Origin: Zoogloea oleivorans
GTDB taxonomy: Bacteria; Pseudomonadota; Gammaproteobacteria; Burkholderiales; Rhodocyclaceae
Reading direction: 5' to 3'
Assembly (NCBI RefSeq): GCF_008107625.1
Contig: NZ_SDKK01000036.1
Location: 1 to 37,498 of the forward strand
DNA length: 37,498 nt
The position numbers and the translations under genes are program-made. Shown piece by piece: positions 13,764-22,451 of this stretch. The notes under the pieces are model-generated. The model did no database searches and had not been told where the DNA came from. It saw only the letters and a program-made list of their open reading frames with translations. Every line of letters starts with the position of its first letter. Position 1 is the stretch's first letter.

Positions 13764-15674
13764 ATGCGCCGATCGATTGCCACTGTCTGCATCAGTGGAA
13801 CCCTGGAAGAGAAGCTGGAATCCATCGCCCGTGCTCGTTTCGATGCGGTGGAAATCTTCGAGAACGACCTGATCTACAGCCGCCTGTCGCCGCGGGAAAT
13901 CCGCCAGCGCTGCGCCGACCTGGGCCTGGGCATCGATCTCTACCAGCCCTTCCGGGACATGGACGGCGTCGACGAGGCCCGCTTCAAGCGCAACCTCGAC
14001 CGTGCCGAACGCAAGTTCGACCTGATGGTCGAGCTGGGCGCGCCGATGCTGCTGGTGTGCTCCAACGTGCAGCCGGGCATGATCTGCGACGACGCGCTGC
14101 TGGCCGCGCAGATGCACGCCATGGCCGAAAAAGCCGCCGAGCGCGGTCTGCGCATCGCCTATGAGGCGCTGGCCTGGGGCCATCACGTCAATCGCTACGA
14201 ACATGCGTGGGAGATCGTCAGGAAGGCCGACCACCCGCACCTGGGCCTGTGCCTCGACAGCTTCCATATTCTGTCGCGGGGCGACGATCCGGCCGGTATC
14301 GAGCAGATTCCGGCAGAAAAACTGTTCTTCCTGCAACTGGCCGACGCGCCGCGCATGGTGATGGATGTGCTCCAGTGGAGTCGTCACTACCGCTGCTTTC
14401 CGGGGCAGGGCACCTTCGATCTGGTCGGCTTCATGGAGCACGTATTGAAGGCCGGTTACGCCGGGCCGCTGTCGCTGGAGGTGTTCAACGACATCTTTCG
14501 CGCCGCGCCGAACCGCCGCACCACGCTGGATGCCTTCGAGTCGCTGCTGTTCCTCGAAGAGCAGATCCGCCGCCGCCTCGAAAGCCGGATCCCCACCGAT
14601 CCGGCGGCCCGCCCGTTGACCGAACGCATTGAACTCTTCAACCCGCCGGCACCGCCGGAAGTGCGCGGCGTGTCCTTCATCGAGTTCGCGGTGGACGACG
14701 CTTCGGGCAAGGCCCTCGGCAAGGCCCTGCAGGCCCTGGGCTTCGACCATACCGGCACGCATCGCACCAAGAGCGTCCAGCTTTTCCAGCAGGGCGACGT
14801 GCGCCTGATGGTGAACAACGAACCCGGCTCGTTTGCCAGCGACTACTTCCAGCGTCGCGGGCCGTCTATCTGCGCCCTCGGCCTGGCCACCGACGACGGC
14901 CAGCGCGCGGTGAACCGCGGCGTGGCCTTCCATGTGCCGAGCTACGCCGGCCGCATCGGACCCAACGAAGCGCTGATTCCGGCCCTGCGGGCGGTGGACG
15001 ACAGCATCATCTACTTTGTGTCGCAGGCGCTGGAGGACAAGGGTTTTCTGGCTACCGACTTCGTCATGAAGGATGCCAAACCCGCGGCCAGCCGTGCCGG
15101 CATCGAGCGGGTGGATCACATTGCCCAGGGCTATCCCTTCGAGCAGTTCGACACCGGCGTGCTGTTCAACCGGGTCGTGCTCGGGCTGAAGCCCCAGGAA
15201 AGCATGGAGCTGGCCGACCCCAACGGGCTGGTGCGCAGCTGTGCGATGGTCAATGCCGACCAGTCTCTGCGTATCGCCCTCAACGTGTCGCATAGCCGCA
15301 GCACGGTCAGCGGGCGCAGTACCGAAGCGCTGCAGGGCGGCGGCGTGCATCACATCGCGCTCTCCAGCAGCGACATCTTTGCTTCCGCCGAATACCTGGC
15401 AAAGAGCGGCGTCGGCCTGCTGGACGTGCCGGACAACTATTACGACGATCTGCCGGCCCGCTTCGACATCGACGAGGCGCTGCTCAAGCGGATGCGCCGG
15501 CTTGGCGTGCTTTATGATCGCAACGATGAGGGCGCCTTCTTCCACTTCTACACGCAAATGTTTGTCGACCGTTTCTTCTTCGAGATCGTCCAGCGCAGCG
15601 ACGCCTATGCCGGTTTCGGCGCATCGAATGCGCCGGTGCGCATGTCTGCCCAGGCGGTGAGGGCGGCTGGATGA
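13764..15674 (+). CDS. quiC: 3-Dehydroshikimate dehydratase fused to an HPPD-like domain
   Basis: A 636-aa two-domain protein. Residues 1 to about 280 form a xylose-isomerase-like TIM barrel that dehydrates 3-dehydroshikimate to protocatechuate. Predicted metal ligands are Glu134 (IAYEALAW), Asp165 (LCLDSFH), Gln191 (FLQLAD) and Glu239 (SLEVFND), with His168 nearby, at the same positions as described for Pseudomonas QuiC1. Residues about 295-636 are a 4-hydroxyphenylpyruvate dioxygenase-like module with all three putative iron ligands: His452 (RVDHIAQ), His530 (GVHHIALSS), Glu607 (FFFEIVQR). The fused form is known in proteobacteria; what its second domain does is not clear. ATG 13764 has GGAG 8 nt upstream; TTG 13761 is a less likely start. 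An MFS gene follows 18 nt downstream. Its product is the substrate of LigAB. Confidence 0.93.
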   Translation: MRRSIATVCISGTLEEKLESIARARFDAVEIFENDLIYSRLSPREIRQRCADLGLGIDLYQPFRDMDGVDEARFKRNLDRAERKFDLMVELGAPMLLVCSNVQPGMICDDALLAAQMHAMAEKAAERGLRIAYEALAWGHHVNRYEHAWEIVRKADHPHLGLCLDSFHILSRGDDPAGIEQIPAEKLFFLQLADAPRMVMDVLQWSRHYRCFPGQGTFDLVGFMEHVLKAGYAGPLSLEVFNDIFRAAPNRRTTLDAFESLLFLEEQIRRRLESRIPTDPAARPLTERIELFNPPAPPEVRGVSFIEFAVDDASGKALGKALQALGFDHTGTHRTKSVQLFQQGDVRLMVNNEPGSFASDYFQRRGPSICALGLATDDGQRAVNRGVAFHVPSYAGRIGPNEALIPALRAVDDSIIYFVSQALEDKGFLATDFVMKDAKPAASRAGIERVDHIAQGYPFEQFDTGVLFNRVVLGLKPQESMELADPNGLVRSCAMVNADQSLRIALNVSHSRSTVSGRSTEALQGGGVHHIALSSSDIFASAEYLAKSGVGLLDVPDNYYDDLPARFDIDEALLKRMRRLGVLYDRNDEGAFFHFYTQMFVDRFFFEIVQRSDAYAGFGASNAPVRMSAQAVRAAG

Positions 15675-15692
15675 TGCTTGCTCAGGGCCTTG

Positions 15693-16922
15693 ATGGTGAG
15701 TGACTGGCGGGTACCGGAATACCTCCGCTCCCTGCGCGGGCGCAACTTCCGGCTGTACTTCTTCGGCCAGTCGGTGTCGCTGCTCGGTTCGTGGATCCAG
15801 CAGGTGGCGCTGGTGTGGCTGGTCTATCGGCTGACCGGATCGGCGGCGCTGCTCGGCGTGACGACCTTCGTGTCGCTCGCCCCGCAGCTCTTCCTCGGCC
15901 CGCTGGCCGGGGCGTGGATTGACCGCCAGGACAAGCGCCGCTGGCTGATCGGGGTGCAGGCGCTGCTGGCCGTTCAGGCTCTGGTGCTGGCCGTGCTGAC
16001 CGCCACCGGGCTGATCGGCCCGGTGATGATCATCGCCATGTCCTTCCTGCTCGGGGTGCTCGGCAGTTTTGACGCACCGCTGCGCCACACGCTGATCAGC
16101 GCCTATGTGGAAGACCGGGCCGATTTGCCCAACGCGCTGGCCCTCAATTCGATGCTGGTGAATGGCGGGCGCTTCTTCGGCCCGCCGATTGCCGGCCTGC
16201 TCCTCGGCCTGACTTCCGAGGCGGCCTGTTTTGCGCTCAACGCCCTGTCCTTTACCGCGCTGGTGTTTGCCGTGCTGCGCGCCGAAGGGAAGATGCCGGA
16301 ACCGGCCCGCGGTTCGGTCGGCCATGTCTTCAAGGAAGGCGCCCGCTATGTGTGGGACACCTGGTTCGTGCGCATCCTGATTGGCGTGGTGGCGGCGGTG
16401 AATATCACCGCGTCGAGTTACGCGACCCTGTTGCCGATCCTTGCCAAGGACATCTTCCTTGGCGATGCGCAAACTCTCGGCTGGCTGTGGGGGGCGGCGG
16501 GGGCGGGGGCTTTTCTGGGTACCGTCGTGCTCGTCGGCACCCGTTCGCTGCCGCGCCTGAGCCAGGGCGTGGTGGGGGCCGTGGCCCTGAGCGCGCTGGC
16601 GCTCGGCGTGGTGGCTTCATCGACGTCGCTGGCCCCGGCCTTTGCCGGGCTGGCCGTGTTGGGCTTCGGCATCACGGTGTGCAATGCCGGCATCAACATG
16701 CTGCTGCAGTCGTGCACGCCGGAAACCCTGCGTGGCCGCGTGGTGGCCTTTTTCATGGCGACGCGCTTTGGTTTCGACGCCATTGGCGGCCTCATCGGTG
16801 GCTTGCTGGCGGCCTTGCTGGGCGTCCAGGCAACGTTGTGGATCGAGGGCGCGGTGCTGTCGGTTTGCCTGGTGTTCCTGTTTCTCCACCGGCAGCGCCT
16901 GGGGGCGGCCATCGAACATTGA
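15693..16922 (+). CDS. MFS transporter (EntS/MFS_3-like)
   Basis: A 409-aa major facilitator with about 12 membrane segments. It resembles the MFS_3/EntS group: LRGRNFRLYFFGQSVSLLGSWIQQVALVWLVYRLTGSAALLG at the N terminus, GAWIDRQDKRRWL in the loop after segment 2, FDAPLRHTLISAYV and LALNSMLVNGGRFFGPPIAG in the middle. No strong ribosome binding site precedes the ATG at 15693, so translation is probably coupled to the dehydratase gene that ends 18 nt upstream; a TTG at 15678 is an alternative. Substrate is unknown. EntS relatives export catechol siderophores, and protocatechuate is a catechol, so either uptake of a hydroaromatic acid or export of a catecholic compound is possible. Confidence 0.88.
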   Translation: MVSDWRVPEYLRSLRGRNFRLYFFGQSVSLLGSWIQQVALVWLVYRLTGSAALLGVTTFVSLAPQLFLGPLAGAWIDRQDKRRWLIGVQALLAVQALVLAVLTATGLIGPVMIIAMSFLLGVLGSFDAPLRHTLISAYVEDRADLPNALALNSMLVNGGRFFGPPIAGLLLGLTSEAACFALNALSFTALVFAVLRAEGKMPEPARGSVGHVFKEGARYVWDTWFVRILIGVVAAVNITASSYATLLPILAKDIFLGDAQTLGWLWGAAGAGAFLGTVVLVGTRSLPRLSQGVVGAVALSALALGVVASSTSLAPAFAGLAVLGFGITVCNAGINMLLQSCTPETLRGRVVAFFMATRFGFDAIGGLIGGLLAALLGVQATLWIEGAVLSVCLVFLFLHRQRLGAAIEH

Positions 16923-16949
16923 CGTCCTTGCGGACACCTTTTTTCCCAC

Positions 16950-16991
16950 CCGGCGGGGCACCTCTCCTCCCGAAAACTCCCGCCGGTTTTT
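16950..16991 (+). terminator. Rho-independent terminator 1 after the MFS gene
   Basis: CCGGCGGG (16950-16957) pairs with CCCGCCGG (16979-16986) and is followed by TTTTT. Confidence 0.75.
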
Positions 16992-16993
16992 GC

Positions 16994-17030
16994 ATCCTGT
17001 CGCGCCCGATGGCCCGACAGGATTTTTTTT
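16994..17030 (+). terminator. Rho-independent terminator 2 after the MFS gene
   Basis: ATCCTGTCG (16994-17002) pairs with CGACAGGAT (17015-17023), followed by a run of T to 17030. It is in tandem with the preceding terminator and directly abuts REPIN 5. Confidence 0.85.
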
Positions 17031-17095
17031 GTGGGTCGGACTTCAGTCCGACAGCGCCGGTTCAGCCTTGGGAGTCGGACTGAAGTCCGACCCAC
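17031..17095. repeat. REPIN 5, between the MFS terminators and the thiG stop
   Basis: Perfect 22-nt REP arms at 17031-17052 and 17074-17095 with a 21-nt spacer. It begins at the last T of the upstream terminator and ends 6 nt before the convergent thiG stop codon. Confidence 0.85.
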
Positions 17096-17101
17096 GGGGG
17101 G

Positions 17102-17917
17102 TTAATCGATGAGTCCTTCCGTCGGCGAGCTGGCGCTGGCCTGATAGGGCTTCCTTGCCATGCGTCCGGCGAGGAAGGCGTTGCGCCCGGCGCTCACCGC
17201 CTGGCCCATCGCGGCGGCCATGCGCACCGGGTCGCCGGCCATGGCGATGGCGGTGTTCATCAGCACCCCGTCGCAGCCCAGCTCCATCGCAATCGCCGCG
17301 TCCGAGGCGGTGCCGACGCCGGCATCGACGATCACCGGCACCTGGGCCTCGTCGATGATGATGCGCAGGTTCCACGGGTTGAGGATGCCCATGCCCGAGC
17401 CGATCAGGCTGGCCAGCGGCATGATCGCCACGCAGCCGATGTCCTCCAGCATGCGTGCCTGCACCGGGTCGTCCGAGCAATACACCATCACCCGGAAACC
17501 GTCGGCCACCAGCTGCTTGGCGGCCATCAGGGTTTCGGGCATGTTGGGGAAGAGGGTGGCCTGGCTGCCCAGCACTTCGAGCTTGACCAGGTTGTGGCCG
17601 TCGAGCAGCTCGCGGGCCAGGCGCAGGGTGCGCACCGCCTCGAAGGCGCTGTAGCAGCCGGCGGTGTTGGGCAGGATGGTGTAGCGCTGCGGGTCGAGCA
17701 CGTCGAGCAGGCTGGGCTGGTCCGGGTCCTGGCCGATGTTGGTGCGGCGGATTGCCACGGTGACGATCTGCGCGCCGCTGGCCTCGATGGCATCGCGGGT
17801 CTGGGCAAAATCCCGGTACTTGCCGGTGCCCACCAGCAGGCGCGAGCGGAAGGTTTCGCCACCCATCGTGAAGGGGGTGTCCAGCGGTGCGGCGACGTGT
17901 GCTTCGATCTTTCCCAT
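17102..17917 (-). CDS. thiG: Thiazole synthase ThiG
   Basis: A 271-aa thiazole synthase that joins deoxyxylulose phosphate, dehydroglycine and sulfur from ThiS thiocarboxylate to build the thiazole of thiamine. The Schiff-base lysine is Lys112 in NLVKLEVLG. Other family patterns are [64 protein letters not shown] and [29 protein letters not shown]. It begins 5 nt after the thiS stop and is the last gene of the lipA-thiS-thiG block on the minus strand. The C-terminal 15 residues ([14 protein letters not shown]) are variable in the family. Confidence 0.96.
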   Translation of the reverse strand: MGKIEAHVAAPLDTPFTMGGETFRSRLLVGTGKYRDFAQTRDAIEASGAQIVTVAIRRTNIGQDPDQPSLLDVLDPQRYTILPNTAGCYSAFEAVRTLRLARELLDGHNLVKLEVLGSQATLFPNMPETLMAAKQLVADGFRVMVYCSDDPVQARMLEDIGCVAIMPLASLIGSGMGILNPWNLRIIIDEAQVPVIVDAGVGTASDAAIAMELGCDGVLMNTAIAMAGDPVRMAAAMGQAVSAGRNAFLAGRMARKPYQASASSPTEGLID

Positions 17918-17922
17918 TTTTA

Positions 17923-18129
17923 TTAGCCTCCTCCAACTGCAATCACAACTTCCACCCGGTCATCCACCGCGAGGCAGGTGCTCCCGTAGCGGCTCTTGGG
18001 GACGATTTCTCCGTTCACTTCGACGGCCACCCGCTTGCCGGTAAAGCCCAGGTCGGCCACCAGGTCGGCGATGTGCCAGGGGGCGGGCAGCTCCCGCGGC
18101 TGGCCGTTGAGGCTGATCGGCACTTTCAT
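17923..18129 (-). CDS. thiS: Sulfur-carrier protein ThiS
   Basis: A 68-aa ubiquitin-like sulfur carrier, starting [14 protein letters not shown] and ending AVGGG. The C-terminal Gly-Gly is the site of adenylation and thiocarboxylate formation needed by ThiG. Its ATG overlaps the lipA stop by 4 nt (ATGA), so the two are translationally coupled. It is a short gene that is easily missed because a longer frame reads through it from lipA. Confidence 0.93.
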   Translation of the reverse strand: MKVPISLNGQPRELPAPWHIADLVADLGFTGKRVAVEVNGEIVPKSRYGSTCLAVDDRVEVVIAVGGG

Positions 18130-19085
18130 GCGGCCTCTCCCGGCAGCAGGCCACTGCCGGCGGCCAGCTGGTCGGCCCGGTAGGACGAGCGCACCAGCGG
18201 CCCGGCGGCCACTTCGACAAAGCCCAGGCCGAGCGCCGTTTCGCGCCAGCGCGCGAACTCTTCGGGCGGCACGTAGCGCTCCACCGGCAGGTGCGAGGGC
18301 GAGGGGCGCAGGTACTGGCCGAGGGTCAGGATGTCGCAGTGGTGGGCGCGCAGGTCGCGCATGGCTTCGAGCAAGTCTTCGTCGGTTTCGCCCAGGCCGA
18401 GCATCAGACCGGACTTGGTGGGCACCGTCGGGTTGCGCGCCTTGAAGTCGGCGATCAGGCGCAGGGAGGCGGCGTAATTGCCGCCCGGCCGTACGGCCCG
18501 GTACAGGCGCGAGACGGTTTCGAGGTTGTGGTTGAAGACATCCGGCAGCGCGCCGCCGAGGATTTCCAGCGCGAGTTGTTCGCGGCCGCGAAAGTCGGGG
18601 GTCAGGACTTCGATCTGTACGGTCGGCGTTGCGCTGCGGATCGCCGCGATGCAGGCGGCGAAGTGGCCGGCGCCGCCGTCGCGCAGATCGTCCCGGTCCA
18701 CCGAGGTGACGACCACGTAACGCAGCTTCATGGCCTTGACGGTGCGGGCCAGGCGCGCCGGTTCGTCGGCGTCGAGTGCGGCGGGGCGGCCGTGGGCCAC
18801 GTCGCAGTAGGGGCAGCGGCGCGTACAGATGCTGCCCATGATCATGAAAGTGGCGGTGCCGCGGGCGAAGCACTCGCCGATGTTGGGGCAGTCGGCCTCT
18901 TCGCAGACGGTGTGCAGTTCCTGCTCGCGCAGCATCTGCTGCAGGGCCAGCACGGAGGCGGTGCCGGGGTCGCGGGCGCGCAGCCAGGATGGCTTGGGCG
19001 GCGAGGCCCGGCTGCTGTCCACTTTTACCGGAATGCGCGCCAGCTTGGACGCACCGCGCAGGCTGACGGGAGCGGCTTGGGACAT
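18126..19085 (-). CDS. lipA: Lipoyl synthase
   Basis: A 319-aa radical-SAM lipoyl synthase that inserts two sulfurs into protein-bound octanoyl groups. The auxiliary cluster cysteines are Cys61, Cys66, Cys72 ([12 protein letters not shown]) and the radical-SAM cysteines are Cys87, Cys91, Cys94 (CTRRCPYC). The C-terminal RSSYRAD supplies the conserved serine that ligates the auxiliary cluster. GGAG lies 6 nt upstream of the ATG. It overlaps thiS by 4 nt. The gene lies downstream of acoC, whose lipoyl domain is a substrate, so it seems to serve the acetoin dehydrogenase complex; most bacteria also keep a housekeeping lipA next to lipB, which is not seen here. Confidence 0.96.
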   Translation of the reverse strand: MSQAAPVSLRGASKLARIPVKVDSSRASPPKPSWLRARDPGTASVLALQQMLREQELHTVCEEADCPNIGECFARGTATFMIMGSICTRRCPYCDVAHGRPAALDADEPARLARTVKAMKLRYVVVTSVDRDDLRDGGAGHFAACIAAIRSATPTVQIEVLTPDFRGREQLALEILGGALPDVFNHNLETVSRLYRAVRPGGNYAASLRLIADFKARNPTVPTKSGLMLGLGETDEDLLEAMRDLRAHHCDILTLGQYLRPSPSHLPVERYVPPEEFARWRETALGLGFVEVAAGPLVRSSYRADQLAAGSGLLPGEAA

Positions 19086-19113
19086 GGGAGTCTCCTTGGG
19101 GTTGGGGGCCTTT

Positions 19114-19179
19114 GTGGGTCGGACTTCAGTCCGACTGCACGCATTCAGCCAGGGGATGTCGGACTGAAGTCCGACCCAC
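19114..19179. repeat. REPIN 6, between acoC and lipA
   Basis: Perfect 22-nt REP arms at 19114-19135 and 19158-19179 with a 22-nt spacer. It sits between two genes of what otherwise looks like one operon on the minus strand. Confidence 0.85.
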
Positions 19180-19198
19180 AGGGGGGCGCCGTATTCCT

Positions 19199-19220
19199 GT
19201 AGGTCGGACTTCAGTCCGAC
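19199..19220 (+). repeat. Single REP element with GTAG foot
   Basis: The hairpin GTCGGACT-TC-AGTCCGAC minus its first G-for-A exchange is preceded by GTAG rather than GTGG, i.e. one base differs from the family consensus. GTAG is the foot most often reported for classical REPs. It lies 18 nt downstream of the acoC stop. Confidence 0.75.
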
Positions 19221-19238
19221 AATCCGGGGAGGCAGGCC

Positions 19239-20351
19239 TTAGCCGATAAATCGCGCGATGGCCCGGTTCACGTCGTTGGCGGCTTCCATCTGCACCATGT
19301 GCCCGCGATTGCCGAACACTTCCACCTGCACCTTGCCGGACACAGCGTGGGCGTGGGCGACCGGGATGATCCGGTCTTCCTCGCCCCAGATCACCAGCAC
19401 CGGCTTGCCGAGCTTGTTCAGCGACTCGGCCATCACGCTGTTCTGGCGGCCGTTGGCAAAGAGCTTGGACGACAGGGTGCCCAGCGCGGCGCCGACGCCT
19501 TCGAGGCGCTTGTACTTGAGCAGATCGTCCACCAGCTGGCGGGTGACCAGGCTGCTGTCGGCGAACAGGTCGGCCAGGAAGGGCTTGAGGGCATTGCGGC
19601 TGGCCGACGACACGAAGCCGTCGATGTAACCGGTGTTGATTTCCTCGCCCAGCCCGGCGCTACCGATCAGGCTCAGGGAGCGGACCTTGGCCGGGTGGCG
19701 GGTGGCCACCGTCAGCGAAACCGCGCCGCCCATCGAGTGGCCGACGAGGTGGGCGGATTCAACGCCGACCGCGTCCATGAAAGCCGCGACGGTGTCGGCC
19801 AGGGCGTCGAGCGTGCCTTCGCCCACATCCTTGGTCGATTCGCCGTGGCCGGGCAGGTCGAGGGCATACACCTCGCGGTCGGCGGCCAGGGCTTCGTGGT
19901 TGAACAGCCAGTTGTTCAGATCGCCACCAAAGCCGTGGATCAGCAGCATGGCTTCGCCGCCTTCGCCGCGCTTGAGATAGCGCAGCTTGTGGCCATTCAC
20001 CTCGATCTTCTGGGTGGTGGGGCCCTGGTCTTCGGCGTCGCCCTCGACGGGCTTGAAGTTGGCGAGGAAGTCGGCCACGAAGGCGTCGATGTCGGCGTCG
20101 GTCACGCTGGCGTCGGCAATGATGCCGAGCAGGCCGCCCACCGGCAGCACGTCCTCTTCGCTGGCGGCCTGGCGGCGCAGCACGCCGGAGACGGCCGCCT
20201 CGACGGCCCCGGCGATCTTCTCGCTTTCCACCTCGACGATTTCCTGGCCCTTCTCGATGGCGTCACCCACCTGCTTGAGCCAGCCGTTGACCTTCCCCTC
20301 CTGCATGGAAAGGCCCCACTTGGGCATGGTGATCGCGTGAATTTCAGACAT
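19239..20351 (-). CDS. acoC: Acetoin dehydrogenase E2 (dihydrolipoyl acetyltransferase)
   Basis: A 370-aa acetyltransferase component of the acetoin cleavage complex. Residues 1-80 are a lipoyl domain, with the attachment lysine Lys45 in VEVESEKIAGAV. Residues about 115-370 are an alpha/beta hydrolase-like catalytic domain with the nucleophile Ser206 (VGHSMGG), an acid in WGEEDRIIP and His in NRGHMVQ, as typical for AcoC rather than the pyruvate dehydrogenase E2. Its ATG overlaps the acoB stop by one base (TAATG), giving translational coupling. No E3 (acoL) gene is present in the window. Confidence 0.95.
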   Translation of the reverse strand: MSEIHAITMPKWGLSMQEGKVNGWLKQVGDAIEKGQEIVEVESEKIAGAVEAAVSGVLRRQAASEEDVLPVGGLLGIIADASVTDADIDAFVADFLANFKPVEGDAEDQGPTTQKIEVNGHKLRYLKRGEGGEAMLLIHGFGGDLNNWLFNHEALAADREVYALDLPGHGESTKDVGEGTLDALADTVAAFMDAVGVESAHLVGHSMGGAVSLTVATRHPAKVRSLSLIGSAGLGEEINTGYIDGFVSSASRNALKPFLADLFADSSLVTRQLVDDLLKYKRLEGVGAALGTLSSKLFANGRQNSVMAESLNKLGKPVLVIWGEEDRIIPVAHAHAVSGKVQVEVFGNRGHMVQMEAANDVNRAIARFIG

Positions 20352-21361
20352 TACTTGTACTCCTTGGTGCTCTGCACGGCGGCGATGATCTTTGCTGCGC
20401 TGGGGATGTAGAGCTCTTCCAGCGTGTCGCTGAAAGGCACGGGGGAATGGAAGCCGGTGACCTGGCGAATCGGCGCCTTGAGGCTGCCGAAGACCCGCTC
20501 GGCGGCCAGGCCGGCGATGTCGGAGGCCATGCTGCAGCGCGGGTGCGATTCATCGACGACGACCAGCCGGCCGGTCTTCTCGACGCTCTCCAGAATGGTG
20601 TCGGTGTCCAGCGGCGAGGTGGTGCGCGGGTCGATGATCTCGCAGTGGATGCCTTGCTTCTGCAGCTCGGCGGCGGCTTCCTGGGCCTTTTGCACCATGC
20701 GGCCGATGGCCACGATGGTCACGTCGTGGCCTTCGCGCACTACCGCGGCTTCGCCGAAGGGAATGGCGTAGCTCTCTTCGGGCACATCGCCTTCCATGGT
20801 GTACAGCGCCTTGTGCTCAAGGAAGATCACCGGGTCGTTGTCGCGGATCGACTGGATCAGCAGGCCCTTGGCGTCGTAGGGGTTGGACGGCACCACCACC
20901 TTGAGGCCCGGGATGTGGGTGAAGATGTTGTACAGGCACTGGGAGTGCTGGGCCGCGGCGCGGAAGCCGGCGCCGTACATGGCGCGGATCACCACCGGGG
21001 TTTCCGATTTGCCGCCGAACATGTAGCGGAACTTGGCGGCCTGGTTGAAGATCTGGTCGAAGCACACGCCCAGGAAATCCACGAACATCAGCTCGGCCAC
21101 CGGGCGCATGCCGACGCAGGCCGCGCCGATGGCGGCGCCGACGTAGCCGGATTCGGAGATCGGGGTGTCGATGACCCGCCCCGGGTGCTTGTGATAGAGG
21201 CCGCGGGTCACCCCGAGCACGCCGCCCCAGGCGTCCTGCTCGCCGGGCGAGCCTTCGCCGCCGGCCACGTCTTCACCCATCACGATCACGTTCTGATCGC
21301 GGCTCATTTCCTGGTCCAGGGCTTCGTTGATAGCCTGCTGGTAAGTGATCTTTCTTGCCAT
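20351..21361 (-). CDS. acoB: Acetoin dehydrogenase E1 beta subunit
   Basis: A 336-aa TPP-dependent E1 beta subunit (transketolase central and C-terminal folds). Family patterns include MARKITYQQAINEALDQEMSRD, VMGEDVAGGEGSPGEQDAWGGVLGVTRGL, DTPISESGYVGAAIGAACVGMRPVAE, RAMYGAGFRAAAQHSQ and DPRTTSPLDTDTILESVEKTGRLVVVDE. It pairs with AcoA to cleave acetoin into acetaldehyde and a hydroxyethyl-TPP unit that passes to AcoC. AGGAGACCGAC precedes the ATG. It lies 31 nt downstream of acoA. Confidence 0.96.
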   Translation of the reverse strand: MARKITYQQAINEALDQEMSRDQNVIVMGEDVAGGEGSPGEQDAWGGVLGVTRGLYHKHPGRVIDTPISESGYVGAAIGAACVGMRPVAELMFVDFLGVCFDQIFNQAAKFRYMFGGKSETPVVIRAMYGAGFRAAAQHSQCLYNIFTHIPGLKVVVPSNPYDAKGLLIQSIRDNDPVIFLEHKALYTMEGDVPEESYAIPFGEAAVVREGHDVTIVAIGRMVQKAQEAAAELQKQGIHCEIIDPRTTSPLDTDTILESVEKTGRLVVVDESHPRCSMASDIAGLAAERVFGSLKAPIRQVTGFHSPVPFSDTLEELYIPSAAKIIAAVQSTKEYK

Positions 21362-21392
21362 GTCGGTCTCCTCTTTTTTCTTGGGTGCGTGT

Positions 21393-22367
21393 TTAGTAGC
21401 TGACGTACACGTCGGTCAGCAGATCGGCTTCGGTGGGTTTCGGATCGGACTTGGCCTTGACGACCGAACCGTCGATGAGGGCCTTCACGTCGGCGTCGAT
21501 GGCGTCCAGTTCGGCCTGGGTGATTTCGCCGCTGCTGGTGACGCGGCGGGCGAACTGCAGCAGGCAGTCCTTGGTGTCGCGGATGGCCTGCACTTCACCG
21601 GGGGCGCGGTAGGTTTGCTGGTCGCCCTCGAAGTGGCCGTAGTAGCGCGACAGCTTCACTTCCACCAGGGACGGGCCGCCGCCTTTGCGGGCCCGGTCGA
21701 TGGCGGCGCCGGCGGCTTCATACACCGCGAAGAAGTCGAAGCCATCGACGGTGATGCCCGGCATGCCGAAGGCCGAGGCGCGGTCGGCGATGTTGTCGCA
21801 GGCCACCGAGAACTTGGACGAGGTGGCTTCGGCGTAGCCGTTGTTCTCGGCCAGGAAGATCACCGGCAGGTTCCACACCGAGGCCAGGTTCATGGCTTCG
21901 AAGATGGTGCCCTGGTTGGAGGCGCCGTCGCCGAAGAAGCACACGCTGACAAAGGGCTGGTTGCGCAGCTTGGCCGCCAGCGCGGTGCCGCACACCAGCG
22001 GGCCGCCGCCACCGACGATGCCGTTGGCGCCGAGCATGCCCACCGACAGGTCGGCAATGTGCATGGAGCCGCCCTTGCCCTTGCAGGTGCCGGTCTTCTT
22101 GCCCCAGATCTCGGCCATCATCCCCACCGGGTCGACGCCCTTGGCGATGCAGTGGCCGTGGCCCCGGTGGGTACTGGCAATGTGGTCGTCGGCGGTGAGG
22201 TTCATGCACACGCCGGTGGCCGAGGCTTCCTCACCGGCATAGAGGTGCACGAAGCCGGGGATTTCGCCGGTGGCGAAATCGGTGTGCAGGCGCTCTTCGA
22301 ATTCGCGGATGGTGCGCATGGTGCGATAGGCCTTCAGCAGGTCCTCGCGAGTCAGGGTCTTGGTCAC
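21393..22367 (-). CDS. acoA: Acetoin dehydrogenase E1 alpha subunit
   Basis: A 324-aa E1 alpha subunit. The TPP-binding motif is GDG at residues 146-148 through NN at 175-176 (FFGDGASNQG ... FLAENNGYAE). The substrate-side run THRGHGHCIAKG and GKGGSMHIADLSVGMLGANGIVGGG are typical of the AcoA/PDHA family. CTGGAGACAACC lies before the ATG. It follows acoX after 84 nt; the whole acoXABC block reads on the minus strand from a sigma-54 promoter at about 23536. Confidence 0.96.
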   Translation of the reverse strand: MTKTLTREDLLKAYRTMRTIREFEERLHTDFATGEIPGFVHLYAGEEASATGVCMNLTADDHIASTHRGHGHCIAKGVDPVGMMAEIWGKKTGTCKGKGGSMHIADLSVGMLGANGIVGGGGPLVCGTALAAKLRNQPFVSVCFFGDGASNQGTIFEAMNLASVWNLPVIFLAENNGYAEATSSKFSVACDNIADRASAFGMPGITVDGFDFFAVYEAAGAAIDRARKGGGPSLVEVKLSRYYGHFEGDQQTYRAPGEVQAIRDTKDCLLQFARRVTSSGEITQAELDAIDADVKALIDGSVVKAKSDPKPTEADLLTDVYVSY

Positions 22368-22451
22368 GGTTGTCTCCAGGTTGTTGGCTTTATGTGTTGC
22401 ATCCGGGGAAGGCGGGCGCGCCTGCTCCAGGATTCGGTGCGGGGTGCGCGC

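Noticed and set aside
13710-16472. Minus-strand frame of 920 aa across quiC and the MFS gene
   Set aside because: It is antisense to two clearly recognisable proteins, is rich in His, Arg, Gln and Gly, and has no domain pattern.
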